The position numbers and the translations under genes were made by a program. From Proteobacteria bacterium UBA964 (GTDB lineage: Bacteria; Pseudomonadota; Gammaproteobacteria; Steroidobacterales; Steroidobacteraceae), in contig DBCG01000106.1 of assembly GCA_002292945.1 (NCBI GenBank), positions 455 to 22,077 on the forward strand: 21,623 nt of DNA, read 5' to 3'. Shown here one piece after another: positions 1 through 8,869 of the stretch; the first letter of the stretch is position 1; every line of letters begins with the position of its first letter. The notes beneath the pieces are model-generated. The model had not been told where the DNA came from and did no database searches. It saw only the letters and a program-made list of their open reading frames with translations.

Positions 1-2013
1 GAAGGCTATGTCGATGCGCATGGCGCGACGCATGCCTTCGCCATCGCCGCGCGGCGCCGCGGCGCGGATCTCGTGCTGCGCAACCGGGTTCTTGATCTCC
101 GGCAGCGCACCGACGGCCAGTGGGACGTCATCACCGAACAAGGCACCATCGTCGCCGAGCATGTCGTGAACGCAGCCGGTCTTTGGGCGCGGCGCGTCGG
201 GCGCATGGTCGGCCTCGACCTGCCGGTGGTGCCGATGTCGCACCATTACCTCGTCACCGACGATGTGCCGATGCTCGCCACACTCGGCCGCGAGTTCGTG
301 TCGATCACCGACCTCGAGGGCTTCACCTACCTGCAACCCCTCGGCAAAGGTGCGCTGCTCGGCGTCTATGAACGCGACCCGCGGCACTGGAGCCCGGAAG
401 GCGCACCTTGGGATTACGGCATGGACCTCTTGCCGCCCGATGTCGAGCGCATCCTGCCCGAGCTCGAGATCGGCTACGCCCGCTTCCCCGCGCTCGCCGA
501 GGTCGGCATCAAGCGCTGGGTGAACGGTGCGTTCACCTTCACACCCGACGGCAATCCGCTCGTCGGCCCTGTGCCCGGCAAGCGAAATCTTTGGGTGGCC
601 TGCGGCTGCATGGGCGGATTCTCGCAGGGCGGCGCGATCGGCCTCACGCTCTCGCAGTGGATGACAACGGGCGACCCCTGTCACGACATCTTCGGCATGG
701 ATATCGCGCGCTACGGTGCGTTCGCCGCCGATGAGAACTACCTGCGCGACACCACGCGGCAGTTCTATGCGCGGCGCTTCGTCATCTCGTACCCGAACGA
801 GGAGTTGCCCGCGGGCCGGCCGCTCAAGACCTCACCCGTACATGATCTCCTCGCCGCCGAGGGCGCGCGCTTCGGCGTCACTTGGGGGATGGAGACGCCG
901 CAGTATTTCGTCACGGGCCGCGCACCCGACGACTTCGTCGAAACCCTCACCATGCGCCGCTCCAACGCCCACGACTTCGTCGCCGGCGAAGTGCGCGCCG
1001 TGCGCGAGGCGGCTGGTATGTTCGACGCCTCGGTCTATGCGCGCTATGAAGTGTCCGGACCCGGCGCCGAGGCTTGGCTCGACCGCCTGCTCGCCTGCAA
1101 GCTGCCCGCCATCGGCCGCGTGCGCCTTGCGCCGATGCTGGGTCACGGTGGAAAGCTCATGGGCGATCTCACCGTGAGTCGTCTCGCTGCAGACCGGTTC
1201 TGGCTGATCGGCTCGTACTACCTGCAGGAATGGCACGGCCGCTGGTTCCGTGACCTCTTGCCGTCGAGCGGCGTCACCTTCACCCATCTCTCCGACACCT
1301 GGACCGGCTTCGCGCTCTCAGGTCCCCTCGCCCGCGAGATCGTGCAGCCGCTCGTCGCCCGCGACCTCTCGAACGCTGCGTTCCCGTTCATGTCCTGCGC
1401 CGAGATGACGATCTCGACCCGCGACACGCCGCTGACGGCGATGGTCGCCCGCCTCTCGCTCACCGGCGAACTCGGCTACGAGCTCTATGTGCCCGCCGCG
1501 TCGCAGCCCGCGCTACTGCAAGCACTCATGGCCAACGGCCACGAGCGCGGCCTACGCCACATCGGCAATCGTGCGCTTGATTCTTTGCGGATGGAGAAGA
1601 GCTACGGCATCTGGTCGACCGAGTTCACCCAATCGACGACCCCCGGCATGTGCGGACTCGATCGGCACATCGCCTTCGACAAACCGGGTTTCATCGGCCG
1701 TGACGGCGCCCTGCGGGAACGCGATGCGCTCTCGCCGCGCGTGCTGGTAACGCTCGACATCGATGTCACGAACGCCGACGCCTCGGGCTTCGAGCCCGTG
1801 AAACTCGACGGCCGACTCGTCGGTTACACGACCTCCGGCGCCTACGGGCATTTTGTCGGCCAAAGCCTCGCCCTCGCCTATGTGGACCGTGAAGTTGTGA
1901 CGGCAGCGAGCACTGGAACAACGCTCACGGTCGATGTGATCGGCGAGACCCGCACGGCGCGGTTGCTGACGGCGCCCGTCTTTGATCCGAAGGGCGCGCG
2001 CATCCGAGCATGA
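1..2013 (+). CDS. Dimethylglycine/sarcosine dehydrogenase-like FAD oxidoreductase with aminomethyltransferase domain (5' partial)
   Basis: The frame is open from base 1 to the TGA at 2011-2013 (670 codons), so the gene begins upstream of the window. The N-terminal FAD-binding part is missing. What remains starts with the DAO-fold segment (EGYVDAHGATHAFA, then NAAGLWARRVGRMVGLDLP around residues 58-76 of the fragment, then HHYLVTD). The FAO_M region follows, with the PDGNPLVGPVPG loop that caps FAD. The C-terminal half is a GCV_T-type aminomethyltransferase fold (VSGPGAEAWLDRLLA, LTGELGYELYVP, SLRMEKSYGIW) ending in a GCV_T_C barrel (VGYTTSGAYGHFVGQSLALAYVD). Known members oxidatively demethylate dimethylglycine, sarcosine or related N-methyl compounds and pass the one-carbon unit to tetrahydrofolate. 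The exact substrate cannot be told. Codon use is strongly G/C-ending, unlike the genes that follow. The family call is secure. Confidence 0.9.
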   Translation, partial: EGYVDAHGATHAFAIAARRRGADLVLRNRVLDLRQRTDGQWDVITEQGTIVAEHVVNAAGLWARRVGRMVGLDLPVVPMSHHYLVTDDVPMLATLGREFVSITDLEGFTYLQPLGKGALLGVYERDPRHWSPEGAPWDYGMDLLPPDVERILPELEIGYARFPALAEVGIKRWVNGAFTFTPDGNPLVGPVPGKRNLWVACGCMGGFSQGGAIGLTLSQWMTTGDPCHDIFGMDIARYGAFAADENYLRDTTRQFYARRFVISYPNEELPAGRPLKTSPVHDLLAAEGARFGVTWGMETPQYFVTGRAPDDFVETLTMRRSNAHDFVAGEVRAVREAAGMFDASVYARYEVSGPGAEAWLDRLLACKLPAIGRVRLAPMLGHGGKLMGDLTVSRLAADRFWLIGSYYLQEWHGRWFRDLLPSSGVTFTHLSDTWTGFALSGPLAREIVQPLVARDLSNAAFPFMSCAEMTISTRDTPLTAMVARLSLTGELGYELYVPAASQPALLQALMANGHERGLRHIGNRALDSLRMEKSYGIWSTEFTQSTTPGMCGLDRHIAFDKPGFIGRDGALRERDALSPRVLVTLDIDVTNADASGFEPVKLDGRLVGYTTSGAYGHFVGQSLALAYVDREVVTAASTGTTLTVDVIGETRTARLLTAPVFDPKGARIRA

Positions 2014-2029
2014 TGAGAAGCGTCGGCCG

Positions 2030-2149
2030 ATGCTGTTTCACTCTCCGCATGAGCTGATGTACATGGGGAATACTGTTCTTTATCGCCTCGGGTCGGTTCA
2101 GTATGGCCCCCATGGCAATCTTGTCCTGCCTGTCGAACTGAAGGATTGA
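2030..2149 (+). other. Short ORF upstream of the CapA-like gene, possible gene fragment
   Basis: ATG at 2030 opens a 39-codon frame (begins MLFHSPHELMYMGN, ends NLVLPVELKD) that stops with TGA at 2147-2149, nine bases before the CapA-like ATG. The frame is also open further upstream across the stop of the preceding gene, with no other in-frame ATG nearby, and no convincing ribosome binding site precedes 2030. I recognise no family. It could be a small translated leader coupled to the next gene, the 3' end of a gene cut at the edge of the accessory block, or chance. Confidence 0.2.
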
Positions 2150-2158
2150 GGAGGACTC

Positions 2159-3292
2159 ATGGTAGATCGCAGCCGCCGGAATTTTTCCAAAACCGTGTCC
2201 TCTGCCGGACTGCTGGCATGCCTTCCGTTCTCTGCGGTTCATGCCGCAGTGACAACCGCTAACGCCATCCGACGAGTCACCATCACCGGGCAACTGCTGA
2301 TGAAGCACGACCTTTGTGCTGATCCTTACGATGGGTTCACAGAGATCGTGGACGAACTGCGTCGCGGAGAGGTGGTAAGCACTGACCTCGAAGTCGCCAT
2401 CCGTACCGCATCGTCAGGTGCCCCTACGCGTGACTCTGACACGCTTCACACGACACCCGCCGAAACCCTGGGTTGCGTCGAGAAGATGGGCTTCAACCTG
2501 CTGGCCCTTGCGAACAACCATGCATGGGATCTCGGGACGACCGGAGTATTGGCCACGCGTGCGGCGGTCACCTCGGCGGGCTTCGGCAACGCCGGAACCG
2601 GGACGGATTGGCAAGCGGCGACGGCCGGTGGTCAATCCCCGCGATATCCGGACGTCACGCTCGTCTCGATGGCCATCGGCAAGATACGCGACGGAGCTGC
2701 CGCCACGGCAGTCAGAGCGGGCGTCAATGAGATACGGATGGCGAGCCCGGGCACCTTGGACGTCTCGGATGTCACACGCAACCTCGATGCGATCGCCAAG
2801 GCCGATAAGGATGGCAAACGCGTACTGGTGTGCCTGCACAACCACGAGTGGGGCGATGACATGCAGCAAGTTCCGGAGTGGACGCAGCGGTTCGCGCACC
2901 AATGCATCGACGCCGGCGCAGCGCTGTTCTTCAGTCACGGTGCGCCGCTGCTCAAAGGGATCGAGATCTATCGCGGGAAACCCGTGTTCCACGGCTTGGG
3001 CAGCATCGTTTTCCACACTTCCAAAGCGATCGGCTTCTATGCACCGCCCGTCTGGGAAAGCATCATCGCGCACATCACCTTCGAGGGCGGCAGGCTTTCA
3101 GGTCTGGAGTTGGTACCCGTGGCCCTCAATGACAAGGGTGATGCGCCTGAACGACATCTGGAAACCAGAGGCCGTCCACGGATCGCCCGAGGTGCAGACG
3201 CAACCCGGATCCTCGAGCGCTTCCGATCCCTTAGTAAGGACTTCGGGACGACCCTCGAGCTGCGGGAGGACCGCGGTTACCTCACGCTCTGA
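2159..3292 (+). CDS. CapA-family (metallophosphatase-fold) protein with Tat signal
   Basis: This 377-residue protein starts at ATG 2159, after a strong purine-rich ribosome binding site (GAGGAGGA, 2148-2155). The N-terminus carries a textbook twin-arginine motif (SRRNFSK, residues 5-11), a hydrophobic stretch and a VHA cleavage site near residue 29, so the folded protein should be exported to the periplasm by Tat. CapA-family landmarks follow: DLEVA (77-81; usually NLE), LANNHAWDLG (117-126), CLHNHEWGDD (225-234) and SHGAPLLKGIEIYRGKPVFHGLGSIVF-like sequence (259-285). The usual first metal-binding GD motif reads TGQLLMK (43-49), and the second His of the GHxPH motif is Ala, so the active site is divergent. 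CapA proteins are known from poly-gamma-glutamate synthesis and capsule loci, but no other capsule gene is present and the role here is unknown. It converges on the S9 peptidase gene with 13 bases between the stops. Confidence 0.8.
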   Translation: MVDRSRRNFSKTVSSAGLLACLPFSAVHAAVTTANAIRRVTITGQLLMKHDLCADPYDGFTEIVDELRRGEVVSTDLEVAIRTASSGAPTRDSDTLHTTPAETLGCVEKMGFNLLALANNHAWDLGTTGVLATRAAVTSAGFGNAGTGTDWQAATAGGQSPRYPDVTLVSMAIGKIRDGAAATAVRAGVNEIRMASPGTLDVSDVTRNLDAIAKADKDGKRVLVCLHNHEWGDDMQQVPEWTQRFAHQCIDAGAALFFSHGAPLLKGIEIYRGKPVFHGLGSIVFHTSKAIGFYAPPVWESIIAHITFEGGRLSGLELVPVALNDKGDAPERHLETRGRPRIARGADATRILERFRSLSKDFGTTLELREDRGYLTL

Positions 3293-3305
3293 CCCAGGCT
3301 CTGGA

Positions 3306-5804
3306 TCACTCCGACGGCGTGGACTTCAGGTGTAGGTCGAACCATTCGATCGTTTCCGCAGCGACATGCAGGCGGGTCTCGCGTGCGGAGTAATGGTGGT
3401 TCTCAAGCGGTAGCAAGACCAATCTGGCGGTGCTCCCGAGACCTCGCAACGCGTGGAACATCCGATAGGAATACGCAGGCTTGCTCGATTGGCTGTCGTC
3501 CGCCTCACCGTGGATCAGCAACAGCGGCGCGGTGATCTTGTCTGCCCGCATCAAGGGCGATACATCGAAATACTTCTCGGGCACCTGCCACAGCGTCCGC
3601 GGCTCGGCGTGAAAGCCCCACGGATCCATCGTGCGATTGAACGAGCCGCTGGTCGCGACACCTGCAGCGAACAACTTGGAACTCGTGAGCTGGTTCGCAA
3701 CCGAGAACCCACCATAACTGTGCCCACCTATACCGACACGCCGCGGATCGATGAGACCCAGAGAATCAAGGTGCTCGATAGCCGCTTGGGCGCTGGCCAC
3801 GATCTGCTCCCGGTAGGTATCGTTACGGGTCCGTGAATCCCCGACCACCGGCATTTCAGCCATGTCGAGCACCATGTAACCCTGGGTCACGAGCAATCGG
3901 AATTGTTGTTGATTGGCGAACCCCAGATCCATGAAACGATTTGAATTGACGCGGATCTGGCCGGCGATGCGTTTATCGGCATACTCGGTCGGATAAGCCC
4001 AGATCACCAACGGCAACCGCTCGCCGGATTTATGGCCCGCGGGGATGTACAGCGAGCCTGAGAGGCTGACGCCATCACCTCTTGGATAGGTCACCAGGCG
4101 CCGCTCCACGCCGTTCAAGTTCGGGTAGGGATTGGATGGCCGTGTCACCGCCGTATCCCGTCCCGAGGTCAGATCCAACCGTCGCACGCCTCTCGGTTCC
4201 AAGCGGGATTCATGACTGATCAGGATGTCGCTGTCAGAGCCGCTCGTGAAGCTCAGGAACCTCTCGTAGCGGCCTGGGCGCGACCGGAAGATCCGCGTCG
4301 TTTCGCCGGTCTCCAGGTTGAACCTGTCGAGAAACGGTTGATCCCCCTCTGCGCTTTCCGCCGCACCATTCAGATAGATGTGCGATCCGTCTTGCCGCAC
4401 CAGACGCTCACCGCGAGACGTTCTCTCGGCCACCGGCATCCCGGGGTCCGTGGCAAGATCACCCTCGGTATAGTCGAAGATCTTGCGCCAAGACTCCGGT
4501 GGCTGCCGCAGATCGGCCAACCAACTCGTCGATCTTTTCCATTGGCGGCTGCCCGTCGTCTCGGTCAGCAGCACGCGCGGGTCGTTCTGCAACCACTCGG
4601 CACGCTCGAACTTCGATCGACTGCGAGCGAGGAGTTCCGGAACCTTGTCGAAAGGCGCGGCTAAACGCAGGAGATGGCTCTTATCCGCCGGGGCGCTCTC
4701 GGAGGTGTGCAGGGGGGCATGCTCGATCCACACCAACGTCGCGGGTTGGCCCGGTTGCCACTGCAGATCCGTGAGCTCCCGCGTCTCCACGCCAGCGCCG
4801 ATGTGATCTTCTGACGGCAAGTCCGCGATCACCTTGATCAGCGTGCCCTTGCGATCCCAGATCTCGACAGACTTGCTGAATTCCCGATAGCGTACCCAGT
4901 AGGAGTACGGTCTTTTGACGCGTTGTATCAAGATGAAGGCGCCATCGGGCGAGACCACGGGCGCTGCGATGAAGAGCCCCGGTGTCCCTATCGGCGTCTT
5001 GGCTCCGGTGCGGACGTCGATCTCGTACAACTGCGAAGTGCTGTAGTACTCGAAACGGGCATCGTCGCTGGAGTTCTGGGAGAGATCTTCCCAGTTCCGC
5101 TCCCGCGAGTAGTTGGCTGCCGTCTCATACTCGGAAGGTCCGGCCGGGATTCGACTCTGCCCGGGTTCCGCGCCCCGTCCCGACAAGACCAAGGGCGCGA
5201 TGACATGATTGTTGTCGGGCGCCCACGACATGTTGATGATGTGCTCTTCGTTGATCTGCCTATAGCCTTCGCTCAGGGTCGCGTTCACTCTCGTCTTTTT
5301 GAGATGACGCACGCTGCCACTTCGAGTATCGACTATCCATAGATCGACACCCGTCCGCTCATATCTGGGCAGTGCTGCGAACCGGCCATCATGGGACCAC
5401 ACCGGAATGCCGAAACGGGCCTCTGCAGGCAATGCGAGGGTCGTTCGGCTTCCGTCAGACAAACGGACCAGAACGGGTCGTCGGTAGTACCGGTATCGGA
5501 CCTGACTGTTGGATCGGGCATGCACTCTCATGCCGGCGAATTTCATGTACGGCTCGGCCAGATCTGCCAATGAGCGCATGTCATCGTCCTCGACGATGAG
5601 CAATGAACGACGATCCGGGCTGATGAATTCCACCGGCGCGCTCGGCGCGTCGATGAGCATGATCACCGCGGGAGGCGGTAGACGGTAGCCGCCCGATTGG
5701 GCATCACCGATCGGGACCTGCAAAGCTGCCGGAACGGTACAGAGCAAGAGCAGGACGCTCAGGCCTATCGACGGTGTGCTGAGCTTCGTCCGGCTGAACT
5801 TCAT
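3306..5804 (-). CDS. Secreted S9-family (prolyl oligopeptidase) serine peptidase
   Basis: The protein has 832 residues from the ATG at 5804. An in-frame ATG two codons earlier (5810) touches the GAGG of the ribosome binding site, while 5804 is about seven bases from it, so 5804 is preferred. A positively charged N-terminus and a hydrophobic run (GLSVLLLLCTVPAAL) form a Sec signal peptide. The middle is a beta-propeller-like region with WSHDGRFAALPR and VSPDGAFILI repeats. The C-terminal alpha/beta-hydrolase domain has the nucleophile elbow GGHSYGG (Ser near residue 696), an acid in IHGEADD (near 769) and a His in ENHHYS (near 804). Enzymes of this type cleave oligopeptides, some with glutamyl- or prolyl-specificity. 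It lies 24 bases downstream of the PhoD-like gene and is probably its operon partner. Periplasmic peptide hydrolysis is the likely job; specificity is unknown. Confidence 0.92.
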   Translation of the reverse strand: MKFSRTKLSTPSIGLSVLLLLCTVPAALQVPIGDAQSGGYRLPPPAVIMLIDAPSAPVEFISPDRRSLLIVEDDDMRSLADLAEPYMKFAGMRVHARSNSQVRYRYYRRPVLVRLSDGSRTTLALPAEARFGIPVWSHDGRFAALPRYERTGVDLWIVDTRSGSVRHLKKTRVNATLSEGYRQINEEHIINMSWAPDNNHVIAPLVLSGRGAEPGQSRIPAGPSEYETAANYSRERNWEDLSQNSSDDARFEYYSTSQLYEIDVRTGAKTPIGTPGLFIAAPVVSPDGAFILIQRVKRPYSYWVRYREFSKSVEIWDRKGTLIKVIADLPSEDHIGAGVETRELTDLQWQPGQPATLVWIEHAPLHTSESAPADKSHLLRLAAPFDKVPELLARSRSKFERAEWLQNDPRVLLTETTGSRQWKRSTSWLADLRQPPESWRKIFDYTEGDLATDPGMPVAERTSRGERLVRQDGSHIYLNGAAESAEGDQPFLDRFNLETGETTRIFRSRPGRYERFLSFTSGSDSDILISHESRLEPRGVRRLDLTSGRDTAVTRPSNPYPNLNGVERRLVTYPRGDGVSLSGSLYIPAGHKSGERLPLVIWAYPTEYADKRIAGQIRVNSNRFMDLGFANQQQFRLLVTQGYMVLDMAEMPVVGDSRTRNDTYREQIVASAQAAIEHLDSLGLIDPRRVGIGGHSYGGFSVANQLTSSKLFAAGVATSGSFNRTMDPWGFHAEPRTLWQVPEKYFDVSPLMRADKITAPLLLIHGEADDSQSSKPAYSYRMFHALRGLGSTARLVLLPLENHHYSARETRLHVAAETIEWFDLHLKSTPSE

Positions 5805-5828
5805 CTGCATACCTCGCGCCGTCCCATC

Positions 5829-7796
5829 TTATTTTTCTGGTTTTTTGACGACGATCGACTCGGCGTACAACAAATCGCCATTGATCCCGTTGAAGAACTG
5901 GAAGATCACCTGCGGCCAAGGGAACGCTACCGACAGGTCTTTTCCGGAGGTGCGCCTGTTCTTGAAGACATTGTTTATCTGTACCGTGGCATAGACCGGG
6001 TTCAACCGCAGTTCCACCGGGGTCTCTTCGACCGTGGCGTTCGACCAGCGGATATCGACTTTCCGGCCACCATATTCGAACACGCCATTAGCCGGCCGGT
6101 TCCCCTGTGCGGATAAGGCATGGTTACGCGAGTTATGCGGGGCTGAGGCGATCTCCCAAACGCGCTCGGTCACCTTGACGACAAAACTGTCGTGCAGGTC
6201 GGCGGTCAGCACGAACACCGGCTTCCCCAAGCCATCCCAGAAGCGGATCATCTCCTCCCGCTCCGCCAGATATGCGGTCCAAGCCTCGTCGCGCTCGGGT
6301 TCTTGCGCGGTCTTCGCCGCACCGCGGCTGGTCCCCGTGTGGGGGATCATCAGGTTGACCGATGACATCACGAAGAACATCTCCGCGTCACTGGCTTGCA
6401 TCTGCTCCTTGAGCCAGCGCTTCTGCTTCGACCCGAGCATCGACACACCTGGCTTGTCAGGTCTCGAGAGGTCGTAGACATCGCGCTGCGCACGGGTGTC
6501 CAGGAAGAAGAAATCGGCGTTGCTGACCCGCATCTTCGAGTAACTCGGTCGGCCGATCGAATAGGCGGATATCGAATCGGCTTTCGCGGCCGGAGAGATC
6601 CGTAATCGCTGATCATCGATCCTGCCGACCACGGTGTACGGCCCGGCGTTCGGATCGCCGCCGACATCGTCGAGTTCACGCTTGTTGACGCCTGCCGACG
6701 GACCGCCCCAATGGACCATCAGGTTCGTGATCTGGGTCTGATCGAGATCGGCGAATCGGCCGCTCTTGTCCACCAGCACGTCGCTGCCGGCGCGCAGTTC
6801 GCCGCGGCCAAACAAGATGTCCGGGGCTCCCGGTGCAGATGGATTGCTCCATCCAAGGTAGTCGTACCAGGCTTGCGTCGCGATATCCCGGAAGGCCGCG
6901 CGACGGTTCCGGAAGCCGGGTGTCCCTGCACCGAATACATCGTTGAGGATCTCATGGTCGTCGAGCGTGAAATACGACGGCACGTTGCGATGCCAACGGC
7001 TGAGGTTTGAGCTGCGCTCGAGGTACCGCTTGTAGTTCTCCCATACGCCGACGATCGTCGGTGCGACGGACACGATCTCGGGGGCTTGTTCAGGGGTCAA
7101 TCCGACATCTTTGAGCCACTGCTGCGACGGATGCTCTCTGCCGTCCTCATAGATCCAGTCGCCATTGAGCACCGCGAAATGCACGTCTTCCGCCACACCG
7201 CGGGCGAGCATCGTGCCGTAGGAGGGAAGCTCAGGGCCCCATCCTTTCGGGAGTTGGTTGTTGCAGGCACCGAACTCGAAAGAGAAGTTGAATTTGCCGG
7301 CCGGATTGAAGGTCTTGTCACGCACCGATTCCGGATCGGGCAATGTCCGGAAGGAACCGGCGCGCTGGATGACAGGGACCCTCTGGGCGCCCTCGCCGAT
7401 CACCAACTCATAGTAATACCGAGTGTCAGGCTGCAGCCCGACCACCCGGACGATGCCCGAGTTGTCGCGTCCCGCCAGCGTCATGACCGGCGCTGACACC
7501 GCATCCAGTCGGTCCGGTGACAGCCCGAAACGGACCCGGAGGGTCCCCGTACGGAACGTACGAGCCCATACACTGATCTCTGTGGCCCCCACACGACCGA
7601 GTATCGGTCCGTGGGTGACGTAGTTGTCCTCGCTCGCTCTCGCCTGTCCTGGCATGAAGGCCAGCACCGTCGAGACGATGATGGCGGACAGTCCGAGTAA
7701 GACGCGAGTTTTGCTCACGCCGACCGCCAGCACCCTGAGTCGTACAGCGAACGCGTTTCCCAAGGACATGGTCACCGCCCTGATCGAAAGAGACAT
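5829..7796 (-). CDS. PhoD-like phosphatase/phosphodiesterase
   Basis: The protein has 655 residues. A hydrophobic segment (VLLGLSAIIVSTVLAFMPGQARA, about 32-54) looks like a signal peptide with a long n-region. The start may therefore be downstream, for example ATG 7769, which follows a weak GGGCGG element; no clear ribosome binding site precedes 7796. A PhoD_N-like beta domain (THGPILGRVGATEISVWAR, from 61) precedes the metallophosphatase domain. Its motifs are NGDWIYEDG (211-219), TLDDHEILND (277-286), FLDTRAQRD (431-439), KQKRWLKEQ (458-466) and TADLHDS (531-537, where most PhoD proteins have GD). Family members hydrolyse phosphomonoesters or phosphodiesters in the periplasm using Fe and Ca or similar metals. 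It is the first gene of a - strand pair with the S9 peptidase and is divergent from the LysR regulator, which suggests LysR control rather than Pho control. I see no obvious Pho box. Confidence 0.85.
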   Translation of the reverse strand: MSLSIRAVTMSLGNAFAVRLRVLAVGVSKTRVLLGLSAIIVSTVLAFMPGQARASEDNYVTHGPILGRVGATEISVWARTFRTGTLRVRFGLSPDRLDAVSAPVMTLAGRDNSGIVRVVGLQPDTRYYYELVIGEGAQRVPVIQRAGSFRTLPDPESVRDKTFNPAGKFNFSFEFGACNNQLPKGWGPELPSYGTMLARGVAEDVHFAVLNGDWIYEDGREHPSQQWLKDVGLTPEQAPEIVSVAPTIVGVWENYKRYLERSSNLSRWHRNVPSYFTLDDHEILNDVFGAGTPGFRNRRAAFRDIATQAWYDYLGWSNPSAPGAPDILFGRGELRAGSDVLVDKSGRFADLDQTQITNLMVHWGGPSAGVNKRELDDVGGDPNAGPYTVVGRIDDQRLRISPAAKADSISAYSIGRPSYSKMRVSNADFFFLDTRAQRDVYDLSRPDKPGVSMLGSKQKRWLKEQMQASDAEMFFVMSSVNLMIPHTGTSRGAAKTAQEPERDEAWTAYLAEREEMIRFWDGLGKPVFVLTADLHDSFVVKVTERVWEIASAPHNSRNHALSAQGNRPANGVFEYGGRKVDIRWSNATVEETPVELRLNPVYATVQINNVFKNRRTSGKDLSVAFPWPQVIFQFFNGINGDLLYAESIVVKKPEK

Positions 7797-7858
7797 GGGG
7801 AGCCCGATACCGCCTCGCCGCCTGCATATTGGCCTGTGCCAGACGGGACGGTCAGAGC

Positions 7859-7882
7859 GTAATGAGTGATGGGCACCATTAC
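7859..7882. promoter_or_regulatory. Inverted repeat in the PhoD-LysR intergenic region
   Basis: GTAATG (7859-7864) and CATTAC (7877-7882) form a 6-bp dyad. It can extend by GTG/CAC across a single bulged A to a 9-bp imperfect stem with an ATGGG loop. It lies 62 bases upstream of the PhoD-like start and next to the larger dyad at 7883-7909. It could be an extra operator half or part of the PhoD leader; the assignment is tentative. Confidence 0.3.
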
Positions 7883-7909
7883 AATCGGATATGGATGCCG
7901 TATCAGATT
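7883..7909. promoter_or_regulatory. Candidate LysR (T-N11-A) operator
   Basis: The sequence AATCgGATA-N9-TATCaGATT is a nearly perfect 27-base inverted repeat, with 8 of 9 positions per arm matching and its centre at 7896. The inner GATA-N9-TATC (7888-7904) contains the T-N11-A core typical of LysR-type regulator sites. It sits in the 170-bp region between the divergent PhoD-like and LysR genes, 57 bases before the lysR start. This is the classic position for autoregulation and control of the divergent target. A second, weaker dyad, ATTA-N10-TAAT, follows at 7907-7924. Confidence 0.5.
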
Positions 7910-7966
7910 ATCACTGTTTGTAATACCCTTCGCAGGCGACGCCTCAACTCTTCGAGAAGGTAGGCC

Positions 7967-8869
7967 ATGCCACTGCCATCGTTCACGATCAACCTTAAAA
8001 GTCTCGAATGCTTTCGGGCCATCATCGATCTTGGCTCGGCGACGGCAGCGGCCCGCGAACTCAATCTGACCCAACCGGCGGTCAGTCGATGCTTGGGCGC
8101 TCTTGAGGAGTCGGTCGGTTTCAGATTGTTCAACCGCTGCAAGGGGCGTTTGATCCCCACCGACGAAGCGTTGATCTTCTACGATGAAGTGAAGATCACT
8201 CTGCAAAGCGTCGGCCGCATCTCGAGGCTCGCGCTCAATCTTCATAACGCGAACTTCGGTGAACTGAAAGTCGTCTCGCCCCCAAGTCTTGCCGAAGGGA
8301 TGTTGTCGTCCGCGATCAACGCGTTCCTCCGCGAACACTCCGATGTGAGCATCACCCTGGATTCCCAGAGCGGACAGACTGCATTGGACATGGTCGCACT
8401 GCGGGCGGTGGACTGCGGTTTCGCCAAACTTCCCATCGATCACCGGGGATTGATCTGTCAACCCTTGATCTCCGGCGGTACGGTGTGTGCCGTTCCCAAA
8501 GGGCACAAGTTGGCGAGATCGAAGCAGATATCGGCGAAAGATCTGGATGACGAGCCGCTGATCCTGTTGGGCAAGGGGCGCAGCTCTCGGAACCAGATCG
8601 ACAGCGCCTTCGCCGACGCGAAATCACGGATGCGGGTGCGGATCGAGACCCACACCGTGGGCGCGGCCTGCGCCTTCGCCAAAGGCGGCTCCGGTATCGC
8701 CATCGTCAGCGAACTGTTCGCCCGACAATTCGCGGACAAGTCGATCGTACTGGTGCGCTTTCGGCCGGACATAAGACATGAGTACGCGTTCATCACTGCG
8801 AAGGACGCGACGATGTCACGGGTCGCCCAACGATTCTACGAACACTGTCTGCGCTACTTCGAGCCCTGA
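7967..8869 (+). CDS. LysR-family transcriptional regulator
   Basis: The protein has 300 residues, a normal length for the family. ATG 7967 follows GAGAAGG at a suitable distance. The N-terminal winged helix-turn-helix spans about residues 10-70 (LECFRAIIDLGSATAAAREL, then LTQPAVSRCLGALEESVGFRLFNR-type recognition helix and wing). The effector-binding periplasmic-protein-like domain runs from about 95 to 295 (VVSPPSLAEGMLSSAI; GGSGIAIVSELFAR). It is transcribed away from the PhoD-like gene with a T-N11-A dyad between them, and its 3' end overlaps the convergent hydrolase gene by 16 bases. It probably controls the surrounding uptake and hydrolysis genes in response to a small-molecule product. 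The ligand is unknown. Confidence 0.93.
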   Translation: MPLPSFTINLKSLECFRAIIDLGSATAAARELNLTQPAVSRCLGALEESVGFRLFNRCKGRLIPTDEALIFYDEVKITLQSVGRISRLALNLHNANFGELKVVSPPSLAEGMLSSAINAFLREHSDVSITLDSQSGQTALDMVALRAVDCGFAKLPIDHRGLICQPLISGGTVCAVPKGHKLARSKQISAKDLDDEPLILLGKGRSSRNQIDSAFADAKSRMRVRIETHTVGAACAFAKGGSGIAIVSELFARQFADKSIVLVRFRPDIRHEYAFITAKDATMSRVAQRFYEHCLRYFEP

